64,000 nt of DNA from Pegea sp. RAD2-039 (lineage: Eukaryota > Chordata > Thaliacea > Salpida > Salpidae): the NCBI GenBank assembly GCA_034620365.1, contig JAQGEQ010000163.1, forward strand, positions 595,962 to 659,961, read 5' to 3'. Under the pieces are notes generated by a model. The model was not told where the DNA came from. It saw only the letters and a program-made list of their open reading frames with translations, and ran no database searches. Numbering within the stretch: position 1 is the first letter of the stretch; every line of letters starts with the position of its first letter. Shown piece after piece: positions 23,577-35,899 of this stretch. A program made the position numbers and the translations under genes.

Positions 23577-26500
23577 TCAAATTATTATTTTCTTTTCAAA
23601 CTGATCATTGAAATTTGATTTGGAATAAAAGCATCTTTCTTTATGATCAATTTGAATTGATCCAAGTTCTTGATCTGTGTCTTCACCATGGTTACATTGT
23701 CGATGTCGCGATTCATCACCATGACGACCAGATCGACTATTGTAGTCACGTGAGGGTTCGTTGTCGTAACGACGAGATGGATGCTGGTCACGATCACCAT
23801 GACGACGATAGTGATGATGTCTACGATCTTCATCATCATCACGTCGATCTCTTTGTCTTACATGATCCTCTTTAGCGTCATCTTGTGGCGCTTCTTCTTC
23901 TTCATCACTTTTTGGGGATTTTTTTTCTAGAATATCTTCCCGAACCTCTTTCTGTCTTCTTTCTTCGGCTCTTTACAACAGCTTCCTCATCACTACTTGA
24001 AGATGAAGAGGAGGACGAGGGACTTTTTCTTTTTTTACTTTTCTTCGACTTTTTTGATCTCTCACTTTTTTTGCTTTTTTTCCTTCGATATTTTTTCTTC
24101 TTTTTAACTTCTTCTTCAGAAGAAGAGGAGGATGAGTCCTCTGCAAAAAGATTCTATAAAAAATGAGATTTGAAAGATCAAAGATACAAACCACTAGATG
24201 AAGAGGTATCATCATTTGAAGATGGTTGAGCCGCTAAAGCAGCTAATTGCTCCTGCTGAAGTTTCAATTGTATCTCTTTCGTAGATTGCTTCAAATGTTC
24301 TCGGAGCCCTTCGGTTAAAGCACCTAATCCGATTGTAGTGAGAAAGTTGATGGCAAATCTGGTTGCTTTGGGGTCAGAACGAGGTAAGAGACCCTCGAAA
24401 AAAGCTGCTAAGGTGCTAAATAAACAAATCGATTATTTGGATGGAATTAATGGTTAGATAAACTTACGGATCGTTGAGACGTTCGTTTAATTTTTCGATT
24501 CCCATGTATTCAGTGACTTCAAGAAGAAGAATTTTAAGGAAGATTCGACCTGATGATGTTGTTGTCTCTTCTGTTAAGCTCACATTTGCAAATACACTCC
24601 ATGGGATTGAATCAGAGTGTAAAAGATGAGCAAAAAACTGGAAATTGTCTTCGTTGAGTTGATATCTACATCTTTTTCGAGTCTTACCTTTGCCACGTTT
24701 CGTAGTTTGTTAGTTTCCAAACGGTGAATAGTCTCATATTGCTTTCCAAATAAAATCTCATATTGCTCCATGTGTTCTTGTTTTAATTGACAGAATCGCT
24801 GCAACAAAATCATTTCAGATCAAATAAATCTGAATTCTTGATTCAGTCAGTTTAATATCAGTCACTTACTCCTGCTAAAAGTCCGTAGAACTTCTCATAA
24901 GTACGTTGTTGGGAACAGCAATCGATAATCATAGCAAATATCTCCGGCTGAAAAACAAATCATCAAATTGATGAATATAGAGATTCACAAAATCTTACAA
25001 AGTCGGATTCATTAAATTGCATCTTTAGAATCCGATGAGCACACTCTTCAAATGATAAACTAGATTGAATAGCAAGATAGATGTTCCGACGAAGAGCTAC
25101 AAGGTTTGTTTCTGTCATGTCTTGTATGTCTGTCGTTTTTTCTTCAACAACAATTAATTGTTAAGTGGCGAGTGGTTGTTGTTGTTGAAGGACTTACGAT
25201 CTTCATCTTCTTCTTCATCACCATCATCAGAAGAGTCATCTGACGATCCATCGCTTCCAGAAGAGTTGTCGCTTTCATCCAGGATCTCTGCAAGATTCAA
25301 TTGAAGCAAATTTCAATCACAAGGATTTGATTACCTGCTTTAATTTTCTGATAACTTTCTTCATTTTGTAAGAAATTCTCATCGAGTTGAAACACATTAG
25401 TATTCGTTTCAAGATTATTCATCTCAATATTTTCGAGACTGATCTCATGAGTAAACTGATCGCTCTCATTAACATGATCAAGTTCACTTAGAACAGAAGG
25501 ATGCTCTTTAAAACCATCTTTCCGGATTTGAAACATCACTTCAATCATATACTGAACTCGTTTATCAAGTTCTTGTTCATGTAAAATTATTCTTAGTTGT
25601 TCAAACACTCCAGTTACTGAACGAGGGGAAACTGCAGTCAGTTTTTGCCCACATTCTTTCAGTAAGCCAATTGCAACCTAAAAATAGCGAGTTACTACTG
25701 ATGTAAATGTAATTGAATCAACTGACCTCAACAGAATCATTTGTAGGAGTGTTTAAAAGGATGTACAACATCTGTAGGCAAATAATTTCGTTTGCAACTT
25801 GTTGGTTGACTAGATGAGCAATGAATTGAGAAGCATGTAAACATTCGTCCTGTTTAATAAAATCATCTTATTATAGAGTTTTTGGACTTTACATATATGG
25901 GGGTTAGATGTTACCCAATTACCTTGATATTTCTTCTGAAAGACTGCTTGAAACGATTTGCTAGCCTGTATAATATCAGTTGTCCATTTTGTGGAAACCG
26001 AGAATTAATAACTGCTACAAGTGAAGCATAAACATTTGTAAAAGTTGGTGATGCATTTTGAGCAGTAATGATAGATCTTGCCAATAAACCTCTGGAAAAA
26101 TATAGATTATTTCAATTACAAATAATATTCTAAAATCCAAAACTTATAATTATATATTATAATATATTATGCTTATAAATATATATTAGCATAATAAATA
26201 AACTTTCTCATTTGATAGTTTCTAAGACTTTAAGATAATTTTAATCTCATGAAATAGCTCAACATAAAGTAATATAAGTGAAATAAACCAACATTAAATT
26301 ATAAGAGATTTTAATAAAGAATATATCTAAAGTCTAGAAATGATTTTAGATTATTTAGAATTTACAAACTAACAAAATATGAGTTAAAAAGATACCTTCC
26401 ACGAACAAGATTTTCTTGTAAAAGTTCCATTACAATATCCTTCAAATTTGAAACATTTACTTTATTGACCAAACCATTTAAACTTTTCTTTAAGGCTTCC

Positions 26501-27105
26501 CAACTTATCCGTTGATAAGATTCACTATTCAAAATGACAAAAATTAATTAAATAAAGTATTTATATCTATTTATAAAGAAAATTTTATATAAAACTTATT
26601 CAGAAAAATAACTGAAATAATTACAAATAATAAAAAGAATTATGCTAAAGGTAATGAAAATTTTTATAAGAACACAATATAATATGAAATAAAAATAAAG
26701 TTTATAAAATATATATATTCTTTTATCCCATAAATCATAGTAAATTGGTCTTTAAAAACAATTTATGATTCTATTATAAAAATGAATAAATGTGAACAAA
26801 ACCTTAAGGTATCTATATAAAATTCATCACAATACTAATATCAAAATATAAAATAAAACCAATTTATGTAAAAGTAGAATAAAAACTGACCTAGACTTAT
26901 CTGTGATTCTTTGTTGCATAGCTCTCAACTTAGCTGGTGGAATATAAGCTCCTCCAGTTCTAGTCTGAAGTCTATCCATTTCAGGATCGATTTTTGGTTT
27001 CTTAGGAGGAACAGCATCTTTTGTTGGGGAGCAAGCTCTCACAACACTTTTAACTACTTTTTGGGTTGAACTTTCATTATCAGAAGAATCTTTACTTGAT
27101 GCCAT
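23577..27105 (-). CDS. CWC22: CWC22 pre-mRNA-splicing factor, copy 3
   Basis: Twelve exons, exon 1 at 26891-27105, all open. Exon 12 reads [12 protein letters not shown], then Lys/Arg/Ser-rich ([19 protein letters not shown]), then a nine-serine run and DEEAV. Exon 2 carries silent variants (ATTACAATATCCTTC on the plus strand) shared only with copy 5, while exon 3 has a private base (TTCTTCTG near 25,932). The region from 24,177 rightward is the left arm of the large inverted repeat, so the 3' end of this gene is at the arm limit visible in this window. Confidence 0.93.
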
Positions 27106-28067
27106 GATATTGAGTAGTCACCAACGTTAAGAAATAATTTTTATAAAACAACCTATAAATTTTTGAAAATTTAATTAGTGGTAAAAATTTCAATCAATAT
27201 TACTAAAAAATTATTCTAAATTTAATTATAACTGAATATAGAAGCTATTTTACATAAAATATATTATCTTTTATACATGCATGCTTATTGTTTCTTAAAT
27301 AAAAATATAAATTTTTTGTAATAAAATAAATAAAGAAAAGTTAAATAGTTAGTTACATATAAAAATATATTTTTAACTATTTTTAAACAAGATAAGCAAC
27401 AATAGAAAATTTAAAAATCAAATAGTTACAAGAATATCACAAAATATTATTTAAAATACACATAACAAGATATTCAACATAATTTATTAGGAATTAAATC
27501 AAAAACACTGATAGCATAAAATAAAATGAAATAATAAAACAACAACATAATCTTATATTATATAAATAAAAATATTATTCACATAAAGTAATGTATAAAT
27601 TAAAATTGTACAATAATAGAAATTGAAATTAAAAAAAAAGATTATACTTATTGATTTTTCTATTCAATTGTAAACTGATAAAAGTAATTATAAATAAAAT
27701 TCTGAAAATAATTTATTCTTTAAATTTTCAAATCAATTAGAAACACTTTAATAAAAATCTCAAAACAAAATCTATTCGATTTACGAATTTAACATTAAAA
27801 TAATAAAGCTAACATGCAAACTTTATACTGAATCAGTTGTATGACCAGAGAATTTGTGTTCGGTATCAAATATCCCTCTAAAGCCAAAATAATAAAAAGC
27901 CATATTAGTACTGAAATAAATTCAAACGATCGCATATATGAAAAAAACATTTAAAGAAATAATTTAAAACAATAACTATAGTAGTGAGAAAAATAATCTG
28001 AGTACCATAATCATCTTACCGCAAAAGAAAATCTTTTTGCTGAAAAACAGTACTTTAGCTTTTAGCA
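27106..28067. other. CWC22 copy 3 upstream region
   Basis: AT-rich 5' flank like that of copy 1 (ends CTTTTAGCATAATTC), with no gene. At about 28,068 it runs into a short remnant of inverted CWC22 intron 1 and then into X copy 4; exon 2 has been lost from this junction. Confidence 0.6.
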
Positions 28068-29050
28068 TAATTCTTTTTATTATTTCAGTTATTTTTATGA
28101 ATAAATTTTATATATCAAAATATTCGAAAGAGTTGAGAGTATGTAGAAAGCTCGTTAAAGAAACTCAGATTATTATCTGGTAACAATAAAAGGCTCTACA
28201 AACCAATCAAATTTCATTTCAGAAAAAAAATTAGATGAAAATATAAAAGAAATGAACAAATATATTCTTCATATGAAAAATACTTGGAAAACCATAAAAT
28301 TGAAGATTTGGTTTAGAATGGAAGCAGTTGTTAAAGCGAACTTAAAAACTGTCAGAAAATTCATGACAAGTTTTCCATTTCAAAATCAAATGATTTCTGC
28401 AGACGTTGTTGGATGAAGCTTTTTTATATTCAAAGATCCGATTTTCTTTCTAGAAGAGGAAGAATCTTCAATAGATGGGAGAGAAGACTCAAATTTTTGC
28501 AACATAAAAAAATTGAGATTTGAACTTTAGCTTCGCCAATACTGTTACAAAAAAACAGAAAAAAATGAAAAACACTTCAAGTAAAAGTAGCACAGAAAAT
28601 TTACTCAAAATTTTACAACATAATACTAAACAGAAACTCAAACATCACGAGCAACAAAATTTACAAACTTTCACTATGATGGTAATTGAAGAGAGGTGAC
28701 GACAAAATTCTTATCCAAATGAAACCTTGGCAGACAGTCTTGTATATATATGCAATTTTTTCAACAATACTCGTCTTTGATTGGTTAAAATAAAATGAAA
28801 AAATAATCAAAATTTTTGTAAAAACCAATTTACCAGTTTAGAATGAAAGTATTTCAAGAATTTTTGGAAAAAGGTAAAAAATAATCAAATATTGTAAAAA
28901 AATAAGAAAATATTTATCAGATGAAGTTACTTGTAACTAAATAAAAACAAATAAGTCTCAAAATTTTAATAAAAACATAAAAAGTGAAATTTGATATCAA
29001 TCTTTTTTATTGACTTTAAGTTTTAGCAATTTAGTATTATAGACACTACT
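28068..29050 (+). repeat. Element X, copy 4, with intron-1 remnant
   Basis: A ~45-base piece of inverted CWC22 intron 1 (to TTTTATATATC), then X from ATTCGAAAGAG at 28,121. The first frame has CAGATT for CAGTTT (Gln-Ile); the second frame (LDENIKEMNKYILHMKN) is open to the stop near 28,415. About 90 bases are missing around 28,920 relative to copies 1-3. X here continues past ATTATAGACACTAC into unique DNA rather than into B4GALT7, so this copy shows the original right-hand neighbour of X. Confidence 0.7.
28739..28785 (-). promoter_or_regulatory. CCAAT plus TATA-like module, X copy 4
   Basis: Same minus-strand CCAAT/TATA pair as in the other X copies. Confidence 0.4.
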
Positions 29051-29444
29051 ATTGTGACTAATGTCCAAAATGGGTTCTGCAAAAGATGGTAGTGTGTTAT
29101 TTTTACTACGAATAATTTGAAGGTATCAAATAAAATCAATAAAAAAATCAGTTTTCTGTAAATTTAAAAAATCTAATATAATTCTTTGTTCATTTAAAAC
29201 AAAAATATAAACAACAAATGTTATCAATAAAAACTAAACCAAAACAATAATAATTACAAAAACAAAACTTTCTATTTAATTTTATTTTGTATCTTTATTT
29301 TCTGCTTAAAGTTGATTAAACTTTTATTAAAGCTAAAATAATTACTAATAAGCTAAATGTTAAACGCGTTTCTACTTAAATAATAAAATTAAAGCAATCC
29401 AATTTAGGTATATACGCGACGTTTCAGCTTCTACTTAGTTAGAT

Positions 29445-29640
29445 ATCGAAAAGCTGGAGTTAGAGCCCCATAGGCAGTCTGTACTCAATGTTCTACAACT
29501 ACGATCATAAAAAGTCATATTTCTTAGTTTAATAATATTTAAAAAAAGCTTTCAGAAAAAGTGGAAATCAAATAATGATAATATTTAATTGACATTTGAT
29601 TGATGTTAAAGCTCTTAAAGTAACATTTTTTACAAAATAT
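29445..29640 (+). repeat. ~190-bp repeat R190, left arm outer copy
   Basis: Begins GCTGGAGTTAGAGCC, then TAGGCAGTCTGTACTC, ACTACGATCATAAAAAGTC and CAGAAAAAGTGGAAATCAAA, and ends near TCTTAAAGTAACA. A second direct copy lies 5.2 kb downstream, so two copies bracket CNDP2. The copies differ by scattered changes and small indels. Type unknown; possibly a SINE-like element or a small terminal repeat. Confidence 0.75.
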
Positions 29641-30417
29641 CGAAATCAGTTCTAAAAAGTTCATCAATCAGCTACTTTAAATTTATGAATTAATTGAAGA
29701 CTCAGTAGTTGAACCCGGATTATTTTTTCTAAGTTGTAAAAGAGTTCGTCCACAAAAATACAACAAGAGGTTGATCTGTGGAAAGTTAATTGATAATTCT
29801 TAAATATTTGTTTGTTTCATGGTTTGTGTAACAAACATGATTTGGAACTTAATTTCAATTAAATATTTGTTGTGGAAATTAGCTAAAGGTGTGTTAACAT
29901 ATCGAGGTTTTCTAGAAAATATTTGTCAACTTTGTTAAGAACTTTTCATAACATTTAAAATTTCCATTTTTTATAAAATTTTAAAATATTATTTTCAAAG
30001 CAAAAAGATTTAAGCAAATTTATTTATTTGATATAAAAAGTATTTTTCCTTGCAAACCATCTGTTGAGTAATTAATCAAAATATTTTATTCAGATTTATT
30101 TACATAAACATATCGACTTAAAATGAAAAAATTACAAGTTGCTAATGAATAATTTAAAATATTTATTTAACCAAAAACTTCTTTATAATAATTGCTTTAA
30201 ATGTGTTAAAATATTTTTTCCAAGATTTCCTATTGATAAGACAATTACTTTGTAAGTAAAATTGATAAAAGTCTCTATAATTCAAATTGTAATCACTATG
30301 TTAATGTTAACAACACTATTTCTATTTTTAAACTGATTTTTTAAATTGGATTTTTTTCATCTCAAAATACTTTTCCTGATAAACGTTTTTTTGATTTTTC
30401 CATATCTGATTTTTTAT

Positions 30418-30535
30418 TTATATAATTTATATATATATAAAATCAAATATATACATAAATATATAGATATATAAATATATCTAGATTTATGTCTATATCT
30501 CTAAATATATCTGGTTTTATATATATATAAAAACA
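30418..30535. repeat. AT-only quasi-palindrome
   Basis: Alternating TA runs (TTTATATATATATAAAATC near one end, GGTTTTATATATATATAAAA near the other) around ATATATCTAGAT-type cores. It could form cruciforms and is a likely fragile or slipping site. The right-arm counterpart is at 57,645-57,765. Confidence 0.6.
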
Positions 30536-30921
30536 AACTTTTAACTCTTTCATTCTCTACAAATTCAGACAAACTTCAAATAGTTGTTTGTCAATATTTT
30601 TATATGTTAATTTGTTCTTTTTAATTGTTAGCCAGACAGTCTTACTACAAGCTTGTGTTTAAAAGCACTCTAGATTTGATACTTTATTGTGTATTTACAA
30701 CTTTTAAGTAAATAGAACAAACAGAATGATATTAAAAAAAGTGAGCTGGCTTTATTAAAAAAAGTTGTTCTCTAATAAAAGCTCGCTGACTCAAAGGTTT
30801 CAATCAATAAACTTTATAAAGTTTGGTTTCGTTGTTGATATCTTACATGATTTAAAGTTAAACTTGTAAACTTTTTTTGCTTTAGTAACGTTTTAGTCTT
30901 TACAAAAGTTTGCTGTTGAAG

Positions 30922-33437
30922 ATGTCAGAGAAACTAACTTCAATCTTTAAGTATCTTGATGAACATCAAGAGCTTTACATTCAACGTCTATCTCAAGCTG
31001 TTGCAATACAAAGTGTTTCTGCTTGTCCAGAAAAACGAGACGAATGTATAAAAATGATGGAAGTAACAGCTGAGTATATGAAAGAAGAGTTAGGGTGCAA
31101 AGTGGAACTTTCACCAGTTGGTTTGTTCATTTTTGTAGTGACTTTTATCATAATTTCAAAAAGTTAAAATTTTATCTTTCGAATAGCAAATGAAAAAAGA
31201 TCTAATGGAGAAGTGATCCCGTCTCCTCCAATTTTATTGGCTAGTCTTGGAGATGATCCAAATAAATCCACTCTATGTGTCTATGGACATTTAGATGTAC
31301 AACCAGCTGCTCTTGAAGATGGCTGGGACACAGATCCATTTGTTTTAACTGAGGTAAATTTCATTTAAACTTCGTTTTTAGTTTTTGTTTAAAATTAAAA
31401 CTTTGAATTTAAAAAATTGAAATCTTAAAGTTTCTGAAATTTTGTTTTAAAACTTTATTTTGTTGAATTTTCATCACAGAAAGACGGAAAGTTGTTTGGT
31501 AGAGGCTCAACCGACGATAAAGGTCCAGTTTTATGTTGGTTCAACTGCATTGAAGCTTACCAAAAACTTGGAATCGATATTCCCGTCAATTTAAAATTTG
31601 TTCTCGAAGGACTTGAAGAAGTCACTTCTGCAGGACTTGATGATTTACTTTTTAAGATGTTAGTTGTAAACTCATAATACTTACCCAGATATTTTTATAA
31701 ATAATAAATGAGCTTGTCACCGGAAATAATTTCGAAAATATTTAAAGTTTTACTTTCACAGCAAAGATACTTTCTTGAAAAACGTTGAAAATATTTGCAT
31801 CTCTGATAACCACTGGCTCGGCAAAAATAAACCTTGCATCACTTATGGACTTCGTGGAATTTCTTATTTCTTTATTGAGATTGAATGTGCGAACAAAGAC
31901 CTCCATTCAGGAGTTAGTTCTCAAAAATATTTGGTTATAAGATGATTACAAAAGATTTGTTTTGAAAGAGTTATGGAGGAAGTGTTCATGAAGCAATGAC
32001 TGATTTAATCAACATTATGTCTTCATTAGTTGATTTGAATGGAAAGATTCTGATTCCTGGAGTTTGTGATAATGTTCTACCAGTTAGTTTGATTCTTGTT
32101 CAATTTCAAACGTTGAAATATCTGTTGCATTTTGATAACATCTAAAAATTTATTTTTATCCTTATTTATTCCAACTTATATACGTCTTAGCTGATAAAAA
32201 TTTAGTGTTTAACTATTTTAGAATATCTTGAAATCTAAATATGGTAAATTATATATCCGGTTTTTGAAGTTTATTTTCTATTTTTACTTCGAAGTTTATT
32301 TTCAACAAAGTTTTTGATAATTTTGTTTTATCGAAAATAAATCTTTTGAAAGGTGGGTGAGGAAGAGAAAAAGATTTATGAGGACATTGATTTTGATCCA
32401 AAGCTCTTCCAAGAAGATATTGGAGCAAAAAAACTGATAAAATCTACAAAAGAAGAGTTACTGATGAACAGATGGAGATTTCCTTCATTATCTCTTCATG
32501 GTATAGAAGGTGAACAGATTTTAAAAATAAAGTTTTTTTTTACCTAAAATTTTGGTTTTCGCTGCTAGGCGCCTTTTCAGGGCCAGGCTCTAAGACTGTT
32601 ATTCCAAGAAAAGTTATTGGAAAGTTTTCAATTCGACTTGTTCCAAATCAAACAACTGAAGATGTTGAATCTCTTGTAACTTCTATCTGTTAAACATACG
32701 TCCGATTTATTTATTGTTTTTTTGAAGACTCTGAAATATATAGAAGAGATACATAAAAAAGTGGAAGTCCAAATAAGATGAAGGCTGTGGCTGAAGAAGG
32801 TGGCAGCGATGCTTGGGTTGGTGATTTAAACTCACCAAATTTCACAGCTGGTAAAAAGGCTATGAAGACGGGTTAGTCATTTCAAAATACTTGGGTGTCT
32901 TTGAAACAATCAAATTGAAGCTTTAAATTTGTTTTAGTTTTTGGAATAGAACCAGATCTAACTAGAGAAGGTGGTAGTATACCTGTGGCTCTAACCTTTC
33001 AACAAGTTATAGGTAAAAGCGTATTGTTGTTACCAGTTGGAGCTTGTGATGATGGTGCTCATTCACAAAATGAAAAAATTGATCGGTGATTTTTTTATTG
33101 ATTTTGTATTAAATTTGAAGAATAATATTAAAGAGAAATTATCTTGAAAAATTTTCTATCAAAATATTTTGATGAAATTATAAAGCTTAAAGAAATATTT
33201 CATAAATAAAATAATTTCTAGTTTCAATATTCATCTTGAAAAACAATAAATAGTTATTACTATACTTGCTTTAAATTTTTCAACAATAAATTAATGAAAC
33301 AAAACATTTTATTTTAAATATTACTTTTTCTTTAGTTTTTTTAAAACTTGGGTTTTATATTCAGATCAAACTTTATGAATGGAATGAAAGTTATGGCCGT
33401 TTACTTAGAAGAACTTTCTAAATGTTATAAAGATTAA
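30922..33437 (+). pseudogene. CNDP2: CNDP2-type cytosolic dipeptidase, left-arm copy with 1-nt frameshift
   Basis: Ten exons: 30922-31120, 31187-31353, 31480-31658, 31762-31912, 31969-32082, 32353-32509, 32569-32675, 32728-32871, 32938-33085 and 33365-33437. M20-family metal residues are all visible: [28 protein letters not shown] and GAHSQNEK. The start chosen is MSEKLTS; an in-frame ATG four codons upstream (MLLK) is less family-like. In exon 8 the A-run after CAT is 6 long, and the frame then meets TGA within 8 codons; the inverted copy has 7 A and stays open to the end (479 aa). The lost base removes about the last 90 residues, including the final zinc-ligand histidine region. A sequencing error in a homopolymer is the alternative. 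Confidence 0.85.
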
Positions 33438-34624
33438 TTCAGATTAATTTAATACGATTACTATTAAATAAAACATTTGCATAATCGTGTTCAATCTATT
33501 GTGATGTGAATATTTAGTTTTCTAATAGAAGTTATTAAATTGATTTATAAAAGCTGTGAAAGAAGATTCAGTTAGACTAAAAGTAGGAAAAATTTCTAAT
33601 TTGAATGAAGATAACTTCTTGTTTCAACTATTTGATGATTTAATTTACTAGTTTGTAATAAAATAAAGATCATAAACTCACCAGAAGCAGATGTAAACGT
33701 AATTAAAAGGTTTTCTGCACTTCACTCACAGACTTTCAACTAACAGTTCTTATGGTTTGTTCAGAATTACAAAGTTTTATCTCAAAGTTTTATTCTGAAA
33801 AAGGTTTCTGATTGAAATTAGGTTAAACTTAAATTATATTTTGATTAAGTTTTCAAAATCAACTAGAAACTAAATATTTGACCAAAATATCTAACTGTAT
33901 GTCAAAGTCGCTGGAAAACATTTGATTGTAGAATAATCCTGACTTTAAACATAAAAAGATTTCAAATTTTTCTAAATGAGTCTGTAACCAAATGACCAAT
34001 TTAATTTTTAGTAACAACAGATATCAACTCCCGATGAATAGACGAATGGCTTCTAGATAAAGATCATTAAAGTGAAATAATTTCAAAGTTATGTTTTTAG
34101 ACAGGCTCTAGTTTCTACGATTGCTTTCGTGATTGCTTCGGGATCACGCTTCAGCTTGTAAATGATTTCTTCAACAGCAGTCTTCAGTCACGTGATCATA
34201 TCATCTGTCTTTTGATAAATTTAATTTTTGATGAAATTTGTCTCTCTGCGGTTCAATGTGATCGCTCTATAAAACTTTCTATATTTCTTTTACTAATTTT
34301 CTTTAACTTGATCTTACAAACGTCAGTTGCTTTTAATCTTCTATGCAAGAGAACGAAGACAACTTTCCCACTGACAACAAAAGTCTCATTTATTAAAATA
34401 ACTGATAAAAGTTGGGGGTTTGTTTACCAGCGTCTTTTTCTTCGAGAAAAACGAATAATTTTCAATATAGTTAATATCTATTTCTAAAAAACTTTTCTTT
34501 GGAAAATAAATGGAATAATCTAACTTGTCTTTTAGATTCTAATTTATTACTCTAACCCTTGAAAAGTCCTGTGAGTCTGATTAAATGACAAGAAGTTTAG
34601 GAGATGCAAAACTCAAAATTTAAA
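33438..34624. other. CNDP2 3' flank, left arm
   Basis: No complete gene. A 90-base exon-like piece is noted separately at 34,098-34,190. A 91-codon plus-strand frame (34,212-34,487) differs from its right-arm twin mostly by amino-acid-changing substitutions, so I treat it as non-coding. Confidence 0.5.
34098..34190 (-). other. Exon-like fragment of an unrecognised gene (left arm)
   Basis: The minus strand has an AG acceptor-like end, then AVEEIIYKLKRDPEAITK followed by AIVETRACLKT and a stop. Base and codon use is clearly less AT-rich than the flanks. It matches nothing I can name and is identical in frame to the right-arm copy at 53,996-54,088. It could be the last exon of a gene fragment carried into the arm. 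Confidence 0.4.
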
Positions 34625-34812
34625 GCCGGAGTTGGAGCCTCGTAGGCAGTTTGTACTCGGTGTCCAACTACAACTACAACTACGATCATAAAAGTCATAT
34701 TTTTTAGTTTAATGTCATTAGAAAAAGTTTTCAGAAAAAGTGGAAATCAAATAATGATAATATTTAATTGACATCAGATTGATGTTGAAGCTCTTAAAGT
34801 AACATTTCCTCG
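34625..34812 (+). repeat. ~190-bp repeat R190, left arm inner copy
   Basis: Direct copy of the repeat at 29,445, beginning GCCGGAGTTGGAGCC and with an extra ACTACAACTACAACTAC run. With the outer copy it brackets CNDP2. Confidence 0.75.
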
Positions 34813-34935
34813 ATAATTTCTGAACATATTAACATTCTATGTAATTGTTCACTGTTATATGCTTTGAGGACTACTGAAATTCCACGTGTTACATCTTTTG
34901 CTTTCTATATTTTTGACTAAATAGATGTTATTTGA

Positions 34936-35010
34936 GAGAATGTGTGTTAGCGAGAGGTGCTTTTTTCAAGTACCCTCTTTCGCATTAATTGTAATAAATA
35001 AATAAATATT
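34936..35010 (+). repeat. Hairpin plus TAAA-tail element, copy 1
   Basis: GAATGTGTGTTAGCGAGAGG TGC, a short loop, then a partly complementary GTACCCTC, TTTCGCATT arm, followed by GTAATAAATAAATAAAT. A 3' hairpin with a simple-repeat tail is typical of some non-LTR retrotransposons and SINEs. Confidence 0.55.
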
Positions 35011-35179
35011 TCAAAGTATAAGAATTGAATCTGATCTTTTAGAAATTTTTTTTTTAACTTTTTGCTTTTAATAAAGTAATGTTTGTAAAGATTGAAGATT
35101 TGCTGCATATAGAATAAATAGAAGAAATATATTTCTAAATTAGCTTCAGTTCAATAACTTTTATCATTTTTTGATCATT

Positions 35180-35899
35180 TTTAGATTTTTTTACTTTTTT
35201 ACTGGCCTATTATTGAACAATTTAATTTCAGGAGTGAACCTTTTACTGGTTATTGGTTTCAATTCTATAACTCTCAATTGAGCTCAAATTTGAATTCAAG
35301 CTGTAGAGTTTAGTGTAGCACACTATTTAAAGGAGTGCTTGCCACTGGTGGACCCTAAAGTTTTTGAAGTGCATCACTAAGCTATAGATTAAAAACTTTC
35401 AGTGTCAATTTGGGATCCATTTATTCTGGTATCTGTTTGGTAAAGTCTATATGCAACTTCAAGTTTCACTTAATGAAAGATTGTAGCTTAGATACATTTG
35501 TTTTACATTTTTTAGTTTACTTTCTATTTATTCGAAAAATCTTTATCTAAACCCTAAGATGAATGGGTTACAAACTAAAAAGGTTTGAATCCAATGCATT
35601 CTTGAAATAACCATCTAATGCATACAGCAAACGAAGTTTCGTTTGCATCAGATGAATACAACAAGCAAGATTAAAAAAATTAAAAAAATCTAATTATTAT
35701 CAATAAAATTTTCAATAAATGAGTTTTTAAAAATCGTTATTAGCATGTTGTACTAAACTGATAAAAGATTTAGCTGGGGATTTTTTAATAAAGTTAATTT
35801 TAATCAATTTGTTAGTGATTTTAAGTATCATATTATTATGATAAAGACTAAAATCTATTAAAAATATATTTGCTTTTACTGATTAAAATACAAACAGAC
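35180..35899. repeat. Shared block upstream of B4GALT7, unit D
   Basis: Near-identical to 21,888-22,612. It begins about 17 bases after the end of the inverted-repeat arm, so the arm end and the amplicon joint nearly coincide. Confidence 0.75.

Larger units (their letters stand above)
29051..30909. other. CNDP2 5' region, left arm
   Basis: AT-rich DNA with no gene. It contains the first ~190-bp repeat (29,445-29,640) and an AT palindrome (30,418-30,535). The CNDP2 promoter should lie close to 30,800-30,900, where CTCGCTGACTC and a TTTATAAAG TATA-like site (30,811-30,822) occur. Confidence 0.5.
24177..35163. repeat. Large inverted repeat, left arm
   Basis: Pairs in reverse complement with 53,034-64,000. 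It holds most of CWC22 copy 3, its 5' flank, X copy 4, the CNDP2 copy with a frameshift, two ~190-bp repeats and a hairpin-tail element. The inner end is at about 35,163 (CAATAACTTTTAT). The outer end is unknown because the right arm reaches the window edge. Confidence 0.95.

Noticed and set aside
34212-34487. 91-codon hydrophobic frame, with a twin at 53,691-53,966
   Set aside because: Almost all differences between the twins change the amino acid, there is no splice or start context, and no family is recognised.
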